Shown here: positions 43,881 to 53,295 of the stretch, one piece after another
Numbering within the stretch: the stretch's first letter is position 1
Layout: each line of letters begins with the position of its first letter
Source: an uncultured Saprospiraceae bacterium
GTDB lineage: Bacteria; Bacteroidota; Bacteroidia; Chitinophagales; Saprospiraceae
Direction: 5' to 3'
Length of the DNA: 64,000 nucleotides
Assembly (NCBI GenBank): GCA_937942435.1
Contig: CALDEM010000007.1
Span: forward strand, 1 to 64,000
Notes under the pieces: model-generated
Told to the model about the DNA's origin: nothing
The model's input: the letters and a program-made list of their open reading frames with translations, nothing else
The model's database searches: none
Translations under genes and position numbers: made by a program

Positions 43881-46082
43881 ATGGGTTTATGTAACACAAA
43901 ATTACGCTTAGCTGTACTGATATTCTGCTTTATTAGCACATATCTGCAAGCGCAATCTGATACGTCTTTCATTCGTCGTACGCTTAACATCACAGCCATC
44001 ACCAACGAAATAAAAATAGACGGCATCGTAGATGACGAAGCTTGGGCTAATATCCCAGTGCAGACGGACTTCTGGCAACAACAACCTGTAGATAACAAGA
44101 GGGCTGATATCCAGACCGAAGTAAAGGTTGGTTATAGTAGTGATGGCATCTATATATCTGCTGTCATGTTTGACGACAACGGCCAAGTCATATCAACACT
44201 TAAGCGCGACAACTTCGGAGGCAATGATGGTTTTGTAGTAATTATAGATCCCATCCATCAGCGCAACAATGGATTTGCATTTGCATTAAATGCTGGCGGA
44301 GCGCAGACGGAGATTCTGCTGAGCCCAAACAATGGTGACGATAGCTGGGACAACCGTTGGCGATCTGGTGCTAAGCAATATGAAGACCGGTGGACGATAG
44401 AGATGTTTATCCCTTACAAGACATTGAGATATGACAAAGACAATCTTGAATGGGGCATCAACTTTGTCCGATTTGATCAAGGACTTAATGAATCGCATGT
44501 ATGGTCACCTGTGCCACGACAATTTGACCCAGGAGATCTGGGTTATTGTGGGACTATGATCTGGGACCAAGAACCTGCCCAACAAAAAAGTAACATCGCT
44601 CTCATCCCATATGCAACGATCAATACTACAAATAACTTTAATCCACACGAACGGCCCAAAACCAGTTTTGCTACTGGTGGCGACGCTAAGATCAGCTTAA
44701 CAACAGGGCTCAACCTCGATCTTACTGTTAACCCTGATTTTTCGCAAGTAGAAGTAGATAGACAAGTTTCTAATCTTACACGATTTAATATTTTCTTCCC
44801 TGAGCGACGACAGTTCTTTTTAGAAAACGCTGACTTGTTTAACAACTATGGTCAGTTTGCTAATCAACCATTTTATAGTCGACGGATCGGTCTTGACCCT
44901 TCTGGAAATACTGTCCCCATCCTCTATGGTGCAAGACTTTCTGGCAATGTCAATGAACGACTAAGAATCGGAGCGCTCAACATGCACTCCAAGACTACTG
45001 ACAGTGCCTTGGGTCAAAACTTTACTTCTGTAGCTACACAGTATACTATAGGGAAGCGATCAAGCATCCAAGGGCTCTTTCTCAACAGACAAGCCTATGA
45101 TGGTAGTGAGACCGTATCAGGCGATTATGGACGTAACGCCGGTGGTGTACTTAATCTAAGTACTGCTGATGGCAAATGGTCAGGACAAGCTGGCTACATC
45201 CATTCATTTAAAGAAGGAATAAAAGATAAGAACAAGCATATCTATGGTCGCTTCGATTATAATGGCGAGCGATTTAGAACATTTCTTTTTGTACAAAATC
45301 TTGGCGAAAACTACTTCGCAGATATGGGCTTCAATGCTCGTATCAACAACTTTGATCCAACAACTAATGACATAGTAAGAATCGGATATACGCAAGTGGG
45401 CAACATGCTCAACTACTACATTTATCCAGATTCTAAAAAGATCAACTTCCATTGGTCAGGTATAGAAAACTTTGTGATCATCAACAATGGCGGACTGTTG
45501 AATGATTGGTATACGAGATTTAGACACTTCATCTTTTTTCAAAACACCAGTCAGCTCCGATTTAGAATCAATCACATATATCAAGACTTGGTATTTCCAT
45601 TTGCACTAACGGAGACACCACTGCCTTCTGGCCAATACGATAATTGGGAGTTTAACATACAGCTCAACTCTGACCAACGAAAAGACATCAACTTCAGCTT
45701 GTTCTCCGTCTACGGAGGGTTTTATAATGGCAACAAGTTGACAAATACGCTCGATGTTAATTTTAGAAGGCAGCCTTGGGGTAACTTCTCAGTCGGATTG
45801 GAAAACAATAGAATCAGACTGCCTGATCCTTATGGCGATCTGTATATCACCTTAGCAACTGCAAGAGCTGAGCTCAACTTTTCCACCTCACTTTTTTGGA
45901 CGACCTTCTTTCAGTACAACACCCAAGCAAAGCGCATGAATGTCAACACAAGACTACAGTGGCGATATGCTCCGATGTCAGACATCTTCTTAGTATACAC
46001 TGACAATTATAATACTTTGGACCGCTTAACGCCTACGGGAAGAACCTTTGTGTTTAAGGTCAACTATTGGTTAGGGTTATAA
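43881..46082 (+). CDS. DUF5916 outer-membrane protein with CBM9-like domain
   Basis: The 733-residue protein has a signal peptide (about 1-24). A carbohydrate-binding family-9-like domain (about 35-225) has KIDGIVDDEAWANIP and WTIEMFIPYKTLRY. A DUF5916 region has FFPERRQFFLENADLF near 310, followed by a long beta-rich barrel ending in FVFKVNYWLGL. The family is widespread in Bacteroidota outer membranes; a role in substrate capture or protein/sugar processing is suspected but unproven. Confidence 0.88.
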   Translation: MGLCNTKLRLAVLIFCFISTYLQAQSDTSFIRRTLNITAITNEIKIDGIVDDEAWANIPVQTDFWQQQPVDNKRADIQTEVKVGYSSDGIYISAVMFDDNGQVISTLKRDNFGGNDGFVVIIDPIHQRNNGFAFALNAGGAQTEILLSPNNGDDSWDNRWRSGAKQYEDRWTIEMFIPYKTLRYDKDNLEWGINFVRFDQGLNESHVWSPVPRQFDPGDLGYCGTMIWDQEPAQQKSNIALIPYATINTTNNFNPHERPKTSFATGGDAKISLTTGLNLDLTVNPDFSQVEVDRQVSNLTRFNIFFPERRQFFLENADLFNNYGQFANQPFYSRRIGLDPSGNTVPILYGARLSGNVNERLRIGALNMHSKTTDSALGQNFTSVATQYTIGKRSSIQGLFLNRQAYDGSETVSGDYGRNAGGVLNLSTADGKWSGQAGYIHSFKEGIKDKNKHIYGRFDYNGERFRTFLFVQNLGENYFADMGFNARINNFDPTTNDIVRIGYTQVGNMLNYYIYPDSKKINFHWSGIENFVIINNGGLLNDWYTRFRHFIFFQNTSQLRFRINHIYQDLVFPFALTETPLPSGQYDNWEFNIQLNSDQRKDINFSLFSVYGGFYNGNKLTNTLDVNFRRQPWGNFSVGLENNRIRLPDPYGDLYITLATARAELNFSTSLFWTTFFQYNTQAKRMNVNTRLQWRYAPMSDIFLVYTDNYNTLDRLTPTGRTFVFKVNYWLGL

Positions 46083-46100
46083 TCAGAACCGCTGATTATA
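46078..46100. repeat. Perfect hairpin spanning the stops of two convergent genes
   Basis: TATAATCAG (46078-46086) pairs with CTGATTATA (46092-46100) around AACCG. It contains the DUF5916 stop codon and ends next to the stop of the GT4 gene. No U tract follows on either strand. Confidence 0.5.
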
Positions 46101-47193
46101 GAATATCTTTATAAAGTTCTTGATAAGCAGAGATAGTATCTGCTAATTGAAATCGCTTTGATTCAGTTTCTACCCAGCGACCTTCTAACGCTTCATGCAT
46201 CGCTGTCATTAGATCGGTTGCATCTAAGCTGACGGCTTCTATGTGCTGGCCGCTCACTACTTCGCTAAGTGCTCCTTGACCAGACGATATGATCGGTGTA
46301 CCAATAGCCATTGTCTCAGCTGCAGCAAAACAAAACCCTTCACTATAAGATGGGATCACGACTGCGTCAGCTCGTACTATCTCGGACAAGAGGTCACTAT
46401 AGGCCAAATCATGTTTGATCATCAGATGACTTTCTAATTTATATTCTTTGATGAGTCGCTTCACTTTTCTAAGTAAGGGCGTCTCCTCAGACGGCACGAC
46501 TAAGACCAATTGATGATGATCTGAATGCTTTGTTAAAAGTTGCTGATAAGCGTTTAGAAGCAAATCAACACCTTTTGCATATCCTACTCTGCCGAAGTAT
46601 AAGAAAGTATAAGGTTGATCATTACTACTCCCTTTATGTTCTGGCCAGCCTTCGTAGCTGATACCATTATATATTCTTGTCACTCTTTGTTCTGATATTC
46701 CGGATTCTAACAGTGCGTTCTTTGTGTAGTCAGATACACCAACATATTTGTCGAAAGACAACTTAGTGATCATCCACTCAAATGAGAAGTGTAGCACCTT
46801 AGCGGGATAAGACATCCACGGCAGATCATACCACAACTTTCCCCATCGTTCATGAAAGGTGATGATGGACTTCGTACCTGTAAATTGTGCAGCTAACCAT
46901 GCGGGTATCGCAGCGTTATATGACGTGGTGTGGATGAGGTCAGATTTGCGAGCATAGCGAAGCGCTGACCACCAAGCAAAAAAGGTAAACAAGTATCTGT
47001 TGTAATATCGCTTTCTGATGATAGATATGTTGTTGCCCATGGATTCTTGTGCCGACAACTTTGCCTCATAGCGATTAGTAAAGACGGTCACTTCATGACC
47101 TTCAGAATCTAGCTTTTCTATAAGTGAGTGAAAAAAGGTTTCGACACCTCCGATGTGCGGGTAGTAGTATTCAAGGATAAACAATATCCTCAT
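46096..47193 (-). CDS. Family 4 glycosyltransferase
   Basis: The 365-residue GT-B enzyme has an N-terminal GVETFFHSLIEKL acceptor-side segment, YFGRVGYAKGVDLLLNA near residue 202, and the C-terminal sugar-nucleotide motif EGFCFAAAETMAIGTPIIS near 285 (EX7E). It transfers a sugar to a lipid or glycan. Its ATG overlaps the upstream DUF2304 gene by 4 bases. Confidence 0.92.
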   Translation of the reverse strand: MRILFILEYYYPHIGGVETFFHSLIEKLDSEGHEVTVFTNRYEAKLSAQESMGNNISIIRKRYYNRYLFTFFAWWSALRYARKSDLIHTTSYNAAIPAWLAAQFTGTKSIITFHERWGKLWYDLPWMSYPAKVLHFSFEWMITKLSFDKYVGVSDYTKNALLESGISEQRVTRIYNGISYEGWPEHKGSSNDQPYTFLYFGRVGYAKGVDLLLNAYQQLLTKHSDHHQLVLVVPSEETPLLRKVKRLIKEYKLESHLMIKHDLAYSDLLSEIVRADAVVIPSYSEGFCFAAAETMAIGTPIISSGQGALSEVVSGQHIEAVSLDATDLMTAMHEALEGRWVETESKRFQLADTISAYQELYKDIL

Positions 47194-47588
47194 AAGTCCT
47201 TGACGAGTTTTTTAGACTCTCGCTGCTGCTCCTTGATCCTCTTTCGCTCCAGTTCTCTGATCTTGCTCTCATCAAGTGCGAGCTGACGTACGAGTTCTGT
47301 GATCTTACGCTCTACTGTGTCCAGTTTAGAAGATAGATAAAATGATAAGATGATCAAGAAAGCGAGTGCGATAAATATGATGGCGTTGATACCCGACTTG
47401 AAGCCTAAGATCTCAGCAACATTGACAGAAAACTCATGAGGGACGATACCCAGCACTGCGATCACACTCCAGAAGCCCAACCACATGATATTGGTAAACA
47501 AGAACTTCTTGCGCACCTTTAACTCCACAGATAGTCTGTAGATATAATAGGCTGCTAAGGCCGGCGCTATGAACTGATAAATCTCCAC
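47190..47588 (-). CDS. DUF2304 membrane protein
   Basis: The 132-residue protein has three membrane helices (about 3-18, 30-47, 66-85), with a gap holding GIVPHEFSVNVAEILGFKSGINAIIF. A charged coiled-coil tail is rich in K, R and E. This layout is the DUF2304 family, which often neighbours glycosyltransferases in polysaccharide loci. Start is GTG at 47588. Confidence 0.85.
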   Translation of the reverse strand: MEIYQFIAPALAAYYIYRLSVELKVRKKFLFTNIMWLGFWSVIAVLGIVPHEFSVNVAEILGFKSGINAIIFIALAFLIILSFYLSSKLDTVERKITELVRQLALDESKIRELERKRIKEQQRESKKLVKDL

Positions 47589-47605
47589 CCTAAAAGTTGA
47601 TGATG

Positions 47606-47627
47606 CAAATGTAGCCTATAATAGGCT
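47606..47627 (-). promoter_or_regulatory. Promoter of the DUF2304-GT4 pair with adjoining palindrome
   Basis: TACATTTG on the - strand (47606-47613) matches TAnnTTTG exactly, 18 bases before the GTG start. A perfect inverted repeat, AGCCTA-N3-TAGGCT (47613-47627), overlaps the -7 box's upstream side and could bind a regulator. The TTTG at a 15-base spacing is short for a -33 element. Confidence 0.45.
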
Positions 47628-47728
47628 TCAAACCCTTAATAGGGCGCATTAATCCTGCCAAGTATTGGCATCTTAACAAAGAAAATAAGGTAAACAATCC
47701 TAAAAAATAGGGATTTTTTAGAGTGATT

Positions 47729-48055
47729 TTAGACAGCGAAGCTTTCGCCACACCCGCAAGTTCGGCTTGCGTTGGGGTTGTTGAAGTAGAATCCTTTGCC
47801 ATTGAGGCCTCCGCTAAACTCTAAAGTAGTGTTGCAGAGATAGAGGAAGCTCCTTAAATCAGTAACGACCTTCACTCCCTTATCTTCAAATACTTGATCG
47901 TTTTCCTGAGACTCGTTGTCAAAGTCCATAGTATAACTCAAGCCACTACAACCACCACTGGTTACAGATACACGCACAAAATAGTCTGCTCCAAAGCTTT
48001 CAGTAGCTCTGAGTTCATCTATCTTCTCCTTAGCACTATCTGCAACGAATAACAT
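47729..48055 (-). CDS. iscA: A-type Fe-S carrier (IscA/HesB)
   Basis: The 108-residue protein has the three conserved cysteines of the HesB/IscA family: Cys in SGGCSGLSY near residue 35 and the pair CGCGESF at the end. It delivers or stores Fe-S clusters. It is the last gene of iscS-iscU-iscA. Confidence 0.95.
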   Translation of the reverse strand: MLFVADSAKEKIDELRATESFGADYFVRVSVTSGGCSGLSYTMDFDNESQENDQVFEDKGVKVVTDLRSFLYLCNTTLEFSGGLNGKGFYFNNPNASRTCGCGESFAV

Positions 48056-48088
48056 AGTGGTAATTTTAAAGTTATAAGCCTAAGTAGA

Positions 48089-48472
48089 TTAGGCGTTCTT
48101 CTCTTTGTAGTCTTTGATAGCTCCCTTGATCGCATCTTCAGCAAGTACTGAACAATGGATCTTTACTGGTGGCAAAGCAAGCTCCTCAACGATGGCCATA
48201 TTGTCAATCTTCAAGGCGTCATCGATCGTCTTCCCTTTCAACCACTCAGTAGCCAATGAACTAGAAGCAATCGCTGATCCACAACCGAAAGTCTTAAACT
48301 TCGCGTCTTTGATCATCTGCGTCTCCTCATCAACCTCGATCTGAAGTCTCATAACGTCACCACATTCTGGTGCGCCAACGAGGCCAGTACCCACAGTTTT
48401 TTTCGACTTATCAAGTGTGCCGACATTCTTTGGGTGCTTAAAGTGTTCTAGTAGTTTTTCAGAATAAGCCAT
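48089..48472 (-). CDS. iscU: Fe-S cluster assembly scaffold IscU
   Basis: The 127-residue scaffold has the three cluster cysteines in GAPECGDVM, FGCGSAIASSS and IHCSVLAEDAI, plus the LPPVK motif (residues about 102-106) bound by the HscA chaperone. It follows iscS by 60 bases and precedes iscA by 33. Confidence 0.97.
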   Translation of the reverse strand: MAYSEKLLEHFKHPKNVGTLDKSKKTVGTGLVGAPECGDVMRLQIEVDEETQMIKDAKFKTFGCGSAIASSSLATEWLKGKTIDDALKIDNMAIVEELALPPVKIHCSVLAEDAIKGAIKDYKEKNA

Positions 48473-48532
48473 TATATACCTTTTATAAGATGATTAACGC
48501 TTTCGCGAAATATTTTGTTCCTGTTTATACGA

Positions 48533-49753
48533 TTAATGTTCTGCCCACTCGACTGCATCGAGGTCAACTCCTTCTTTATACATCTCCCATATAGGGCTTA
48601 GATCTCTCATGTGCTGCACGCCCTTTGCTATCGCGTCTATTGCATAATCTATCTCCTCTTCTGTTGTAAACCTACCCAAACTTAATCGCAAAGAAGAGTG
48701 CGCTAAGTCATCACCCAAGCCAAGTGCCATCAATACATACGAAGGCTCAAGCGAAGCTGATGTACATGCCGAACCTGAAGACACAGCTATATCTTGGTTA
48801 AATGTCATCATTAGACCTTCTCCCTCGACATGCTTAAATGAGATATTGGTCACATGCGGCATGCGGTGTTCTTCGCTACCATTGATATAGCACTCTTCAA
48901 GCCTACTAACTAAGCCAGTCTGTAGTCTATCTCTAAGTCCAGATAATCTTTTTGCCTCTTCAGCCATCTCCAATCTTCCGAGCTCAGCTGCAGCACCGAT
49001 ACCAACTATACCAGGTACGTTAAGTGTTCCAGAACGCATACCACGCTCATGTCCACCACCATCCATCTGGCTGGTTACCTTAACTCTTGGATTTTTTCTA
49101 TTGACAAAGAGAGCTCCGACTCCCTTAGGACCATACATCTTATGACCTGTGAATGCCATCAAGTGTATGCCTACTTCTTTTGGGTGCGTTGGGATCTTCC
49201 CTACTGCTTGCGTTGCATCACTCATAAACAGCACGCCATGCTTCTCACATATGGCACCAATCTCTTTCATTGGCTGGATGACACCTGTCTCATTGTTAGC
49301 CCACATGATCGAGATCAAAATCGTCTTATCAGTGATCGCAGCTTCAAGCGCTGCAAGGTCTACCAAGCCATTTCTTTGAACAGGCAAGTAAGTCACCTCA
49401 CCACCCATCTTCTCGATCTTCTTACATGAGTCTAACACAGCTTTGTGTTCTGTCTCTAATGTTATGATATGATTGCCCTTGCGTGCATACATCTCAAATA
49501 CTCCTTTCAAAGCCAAGTTATCTGACTCAGTTGCTCCAGATGTAAAGATGATCTCCTTAGCATCTACATCAAGCAACTTAGCGATCTGATCACGTGAGTA
49601 ATCGACCGCTTCTTCCGCAGCCCATCCAAATGGATGATTACGGCTTGCAGCATTGCCTGGGATGTTGTGAAAATAAGGTAGCATAGCTTCTACAACTCTT
49701 GGATCACAAGGAGTAGTAGCGTTATTATCAAGGTAAATGCTCTTAACGGCCAT
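48533..49753 (-). CDS. iscS: Cysteine desulfurase IscS
   Basis: The 406-residue class V PLP enzyme has [20 protein letters not shown] at its N-terminus, SGATESDN, the Schiff-base Lys in [10 protein letters not shown] near residue 207 and the catalytic Cys loop [17 protein letters not shown] near 325-341. It supplies sulfur to IscU. No iscR, hscAB or fdx follow here. Confidence 0.97.
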   Translation of the reverse strand: MAVKSIYLDNNATTPCDPRVVEAMLPYFHNIPGNAASRNHPFGWAAEEAVDYSRDQIAKLLDVDAKEIIFTSGATESDNLALKGVFEMYARKGNHIITLETEHKAVLDSCKKIEKMGGEVTYLPVQRNGLVDLAALEAAITDKTILISIMWANNETGVIQPMKEIGAICEKHGVLFMSDATQAVGKIPTHPKEVGIHLMAFTGHKMYGPKGVGALFVNRKNPRVKVTSQMDGGGHERGMRSGTLNVPGIVGIGAAAELGRLEMAEEAKRLSGLRDRLQTGLVSRLEECYINGSEEHRMPHVTNISFKHVEGEGLMMTFNQDIAVSSGSACTSASLEPSYVLMALGLGDDLAHSSLRLSLGRFTTEEEIDYAIDAIAKGVQHMRDLSPIWEMYKEGVDLDAVEWAEH

Positions 49754-49911
49754 AATTAGTTCTCTTATATGTTCTGTCGAACGTGCAAAGATCGAAATAG
49801 TTCTGCAAGTTTACTTATATTATAGATGACAATCCAGAATATTCTTCGGTCCTCTACTTAAGCTGTCATAGCCACTACCACCCAAATCCATATCTTAGCC
49901 ACTGAAGCTAC

Positions 49912-50934
49912 ATGAAACACATCAATCCATCCATAAAGAGTCGCCTTGAAAAGGACAACAAAGGGGTTAGACCTTTGTCCTATTATGTAGATGGGATCAT
50001 CCAAAATCAAGACCACTATGTACTCTCAGAAAGCATCACTATGCTAGAGAGCGTTCATGAGGTCCATAAGGATATCTCCTTACAAACGTTGGTGGCATGC
50101 TATGGGCACAGAGATCATTCATTTCGGTTTGGTATAACTGGTAGTCCTGGTGTTGGTAAGAGTACTTTTATCGATAGTATAGCATCACATTTTAGCAAGA
50201 ATGATCACAACGTTGGCATCCTTACAGTTGACCCTAGCTCTACAGATGGAAAAGGTAGCATCCTTGGAGATAAGACTCGGATGGAAGAACTTGTAAAAGA
50301 CAAAGGCATCTTTATAAGACCAAGTCCCAGCAATCGTCATCTTGGAGGACTCAATCAATATACCTATGAAGCGATCATCCTTTGTGAAGCTGCAGGTAAA
50401 GATCGACTACTCATAGAAACAGTCGGAGTTGGGCAATCTGAAGTGGATGTAAGCCATCATGTAGATGCAACTATTCTTTTGGTGTTACCAGGCGGTGGTG
50501 ATAGTCTACAAGGAATCAAAAAGGGCGTCCTCGAAAAAGCCGATCTCATCATAGTACATAAGTCAGATGGTGATGCTAAAAGGTTAGCAGTTGATTCAGC
50601 AAAAGAATATAAAGAAGCTATTCACTTAAGACGCAAAGGCGGAGAGATCCCAGTCTTAAACTACTCTTCTATAACTGGTGATGGAAGAGAAGAAGTTACC
50701 TCTGCATTGGATAATCTAATTGTTTCAAAAAAAGAAGCGTTAAGTACAATTAGAAAAAAGCAAGAAGAGCGCTGGTTACAATCTCGCATAAAAGAACATA
50801 TCTCATTGGCGATTACAAAAAAACTGGAAAGGGAAAATGAATTCTCTTTAATCGAGAACACTTCTTCTTCTCCATTTGATAGGCTTTCTTATGTTAAAGA
50901 ACATGTTGACATTTCAATCAGTTTAAAAAGTTAG
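49912..50934 (+). CDS. meaB: MeaB/ArgK-type GTPase chaperone
   Basis: The 340-residue G3E GTPase has Walker A GSPGVGKST near residue 82, DPSSTDGKGSILGDKTRM near 117 and ETVGVGQSE near 168. The base-specificity motif reads HKSD near 213, where NKxD is usual; human MMAA has TKSD, so variation there is known. It protects and reloads methylmalonyl-CoA mutase, but the mutase is not in the window. The next gene begins immediately after its stop codon. Confidence 0.93.
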   Translation: MKHINPSIKSRLEKDNKGVRPLSYYVDGIIQNQDHYVLSESITMLESVHEVHKDISLQTLVACYGHRDHSFRFGITGSPGVGKSTFIDSIASHFSKNDHNVGILTVDPSSTDGKGSILGDKTRMEELVKDKGIFIRPSPSNRHLGGLNQYTYEAIILCEAAGKDRLLIETVGVGQSEVDVSHHVDATILLVLPGGGDSLQGIKKGVLEKADLIIVHKSDGDAKRLAVDSAKEYKEAIHLRRKGGEIPVLNYSSITGDGREEVTSALDNLIVSKKEALSTIRKKQEERWLQSRIKEHISLAITKKLERENEFSLIENTSSSPFDRLSYVKEHVDISISLKS

Positions 50935-52638
50935 ATGTATCGATTGAGATTATATTTTATGGTCAGTGCGATTACGCTGATTTGTAATCTAGGTAATGGT
51001 CAAGATTGCGCACTTGATTATAGATCACCTATCAATCACAAGACTGTACTTTCAGGTTCTTATGGAGAGCCACGTACACGTCACTTCCATGCTGGCATCG
51101 ATTTTAAACAATATCGAGGTGTACCTCGGGACACCATATTTGCAATAGCAGATGGCTATATATCACGTATCAATGTCCAGCCCAATGGATATGGCAATGC
51201 TCTATACATAGATCACGATTGCAATAAAACATCTGTGTATGCACATCTTTATGACTTTGCTCCTAACATCAGACAATACATCAATAAGATACTGTATAAA
51301 GATAAAAAGTATAAAATCACACATCAACCAGACTCAACAAGACTACCTGTCAAAAAAGGCCAGTTTATAGGTATACTTGGCAATACGGGAAGATCATCGG
51401 GACCACATTTGCATTTTGAAATTAGAAATACAAATACTGAGACGCCAATCAACCCTGCGCTTATTGGCCTAAAGCCCTTGGATAACATTGCTCCCGATAT
51501 AGTCGGTATATACATCTATGAACTTAGTCCTGACAATCAAGAAATATCAAAGAAATACTACCCAGCTTACCGTGGCGCTTCCAACGAACTAACCATCGCC
51601 GAGGGACTAGTAAATACTGGGGCTTATCGCGTTGGTATAGGCATAAGAACTTATGATCGTATGAACGGTGCTAAGAATCACAATGGTATATATAGTCTGA
51701 GGATGACGACCGACAACAAACTGTCGTATGCCTTTCATCTGGATAGTATCCCTTTTGATCATGCGAAGTTTATCCACACTCATATGGACTATGAAGAAAA
51801 AGAGAATAAAAAATACGTGACCAAGTGTTTTTTAAGTCCTATTAATCAACTATCCATTTATAATACGGATGAGCAAAGTGGTTATATCTCGACTTATCAA
51901 TTTAGAAATACTAAAATTAAAATAACTGTTGGGGATATAGAAAAAAATGAAACCTCTATATCATTTGATTTAAAAAGAGATGATAACCTAAACGTACAAC
52001 TAGTTAGCACTTTAGATTCTACGACATATAGGATCAGACCTCAAGACAGCATAGTTATAGACAATGGGTCTACAGAAATCATATTTTATCAAAATACCTT
52101 TAGTAGTCCTGAGCAGATTAGAATAGGACCATCTTCGGACACAATCATAGATCTCAAGCAAGAGAAGCCCATTGCTACTTTTGATAGATATAAAGTGCGA
52201 CACACGTTGGACTCGATCAGACATCCAAAGGACAAGTATGTTCTGACAAATGAAAATAGCAAGGGAGAAATCCAAAGACAAAAAGTGAGATGGGAAGAAG
52301 ACAATGTGCTTGTATCATTTTTGAATAACCTCACAACCTATAAGATTGGACTAGACACCATAGCTCCGACTATAAAAGTAATTAGCACACCAGGTTCAAA
52401 AACGAAGCGATTCAAATTTAAACTAACAGATAATTTTATACCAGCTCATTATACTGACGACTTAAAGTTTGATGTTTTTCTTGACGATACTTGGGTGCTT
52501 TGTCAACATGACGGAAAGACAGAAACTATATGGTTTGACATGATCGCAACTGATAAAATAGTTAATCATGAAGTAAAAGTCATAGCATCTGATGCTTCCA
52601 AAAACTCCTCTGAAGTCATAAGAGCATTTAAGTTTTAA
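50935..52638 (+). CDS. M23 family peptidase, exported
   Basis: The 567-residue protein has a signal peptide (about 1-22). A LytM/M23 domain (about 45-180) has zinc ligands in RHFHAGIDF and HLHFEIRN. A long beta-rich C-terminal region with Ig-like segments follows, ending in a bacterial Ig-type strand (VKVIASDASKNSSEVI). It probably cuts peptidoglycan crosslinks or acts in envelope remodelling. It abuts MeaB with no gap. Confidence 0.88.
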   Translation: MYRLRLYFMVSAITLICNLGNGQDCALDYRSPINHKTVLSGSYGEPRTRHFHAGIDFKQYRGVPRDTIFAIADGYISRINVQPNGYGNALYIDHDCNKTSVYAHLYDFAPNIRQYINKILYKDKKYKITHQPDSTRLPVKKGQFIGILGNTGRSSGPHLHFEIRNTNTETPINPALIGLKPLDNIAPDIVGIYIYELSPDNQEISKKYYPAYRGASNELTIAEGLVNTGAYRVGIGIRTYDRMNGAKNHNGIYSLRMTTDNKLSYAFHLDSIPFDHAKFIHTHMDYEEKENKKYVTKCFLSPINQLSIYNTDEQSGYISTYQFRNTKIKITVGDIEKNETSISFDLKRDDNLNVQLVSTLDSTTYRIRPQDSIVIDNGSTEIIFYQNTFSSPEQIRIGPSSDTIIDLKQEKPIATFDRYKVRHTLDSIRHPKDKYVLTNENSKGEIQRQKVRWEEDNVLVSFLNNLTTYKIGLDTIAPTIKVISTPGSKTKRFKFKLTDNFIPAHYTDDLKFDVFLDDTWVLCQHDGKTETIWFDMIATDKIVNHEVKVIASDASKNSSEVIRAFKF

Positions 52639-52644
52639 AAAAAA

Positions 52645-52666
52645 GGGTTCTGATAAATCAAAACCC
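52645..52666 (-). terminator. Terminator between the M23 peptidase and bcp
   Basis: GGGTTCTGAT pairs with ATCAAAACCC (one mismatch, very short loop). On the - strand it is followed by TTTTTTTAAAAC, so it mainly serves bcp. Confidence 0.55.
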
Positions 52667-52702
52667 TCCTAATCAAAATTGATTATGAAAAACTAACTAC
52701 TA

Positions 52703-53176
52703 TTATGTGATTGCCTCTTTAACTAAGGCGAATATTTGCTCAGCGTGATCTTTGGTTTTGACCTTCTCGATGATATGTGATATCACTCCTTCTGGGTCGA
52801 TAACAAAAGTGGTTCTGTGAACACCCGTAACCTCCCTGCCCATAAACTTTTTAGGCCCCCATAGTCCATAACTATTGATAATGTCTTTCTCTGTATCTGC
52901 GATCAGGGAATATTGAAACTCATACTTATCTATGAATTTCTTATGCTTAGTAGTCTTGTCCGGGCTTATGCCTAAGACTTCAAAACCTAACTTTTGTATC
53001 TGTTTGTAGTTATCTCTAAGATTACATGCCTCCTTAGTACATCCAGGTGAATCATCTTTTGGATAAAAGAACAAAATCACTCCTTTCCCTCGGTAATCTG
53101 ATAGACTAACGGACTCTTCATTTTCGTTCAGAGCCGTAAAATCAGGTGCTATATCTCCTACTTTAAGGTGTTTCAT
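52703..53176 (-). CDS. bcp: Thioredoxin-dependent thiol peroxidase (Bcp/PrxQ)
   Basis: The 157-residue peroxiredoxin has the peroxidatic Cys in PKDDSPGCTKEACNLRD (residues 38-54), with the resolving Cys five residues on, and the Arg in GVHRTTFVID. It detoxifies hydroperoxides using thioredoxin. Confidence 0.96.
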   Translation of the reverse strand: MKHLKVGDIAPDFTALNENEESVSLSDYRGKGVILFFYPKDDSPGCTKEACNLRDNYKQIQKLGFEVLGISPDKTTKHKKFIDKYEFQYSLIADTEKDIINSYGLWGPKKFMGREVTGVHRTTFVIDPEGVISHIIEKVKTKDHAEQIFALVKEAIT

Positions 53177-53247
53177 GATGACGTTTAAGCTTTAAACTGA
53201 GATCATGACATATTGTTTAAGAAATACAGCTAAAATCATAAACAAAA

Positions 53248-53276
53248 AATGCGCACTCTGGACAGGAGTGCGCATT
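53248..53276 (-). terminator. Terminator of the 2016-residue secreted protein
   Basis: A perfect 11-bp stem (AATGCGCACTC/GAGTGCGCATT, 7-base loop) lies 20 bases past the stop and is followed on the - strand by TTTTTGTTT. Confidence 0.85.
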
Positions 53277-53295
53277 TTATGAGACCTGTGACTGT

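Noticed and set aside
47694-47716. Possible terminator after iscA (AATCCTA/TAGGGATT)
   Set aside because: The stem is short and bulged and the U tract is not placed after it on the - strand.
47590-47802. 70-codon frame overlapping the end of iscA and the spacer after it
   Set aside because: It is out of frame with iscA and covers the promoter of the DUF2304 gene; no supporting features.
49912-50934. MeaB with a broken GTP-specificity motif (HKSD)
   Set aside because: Position one of NKxD varies in this family (human MMAA has Thr), so it is not clear evidence of lost function.
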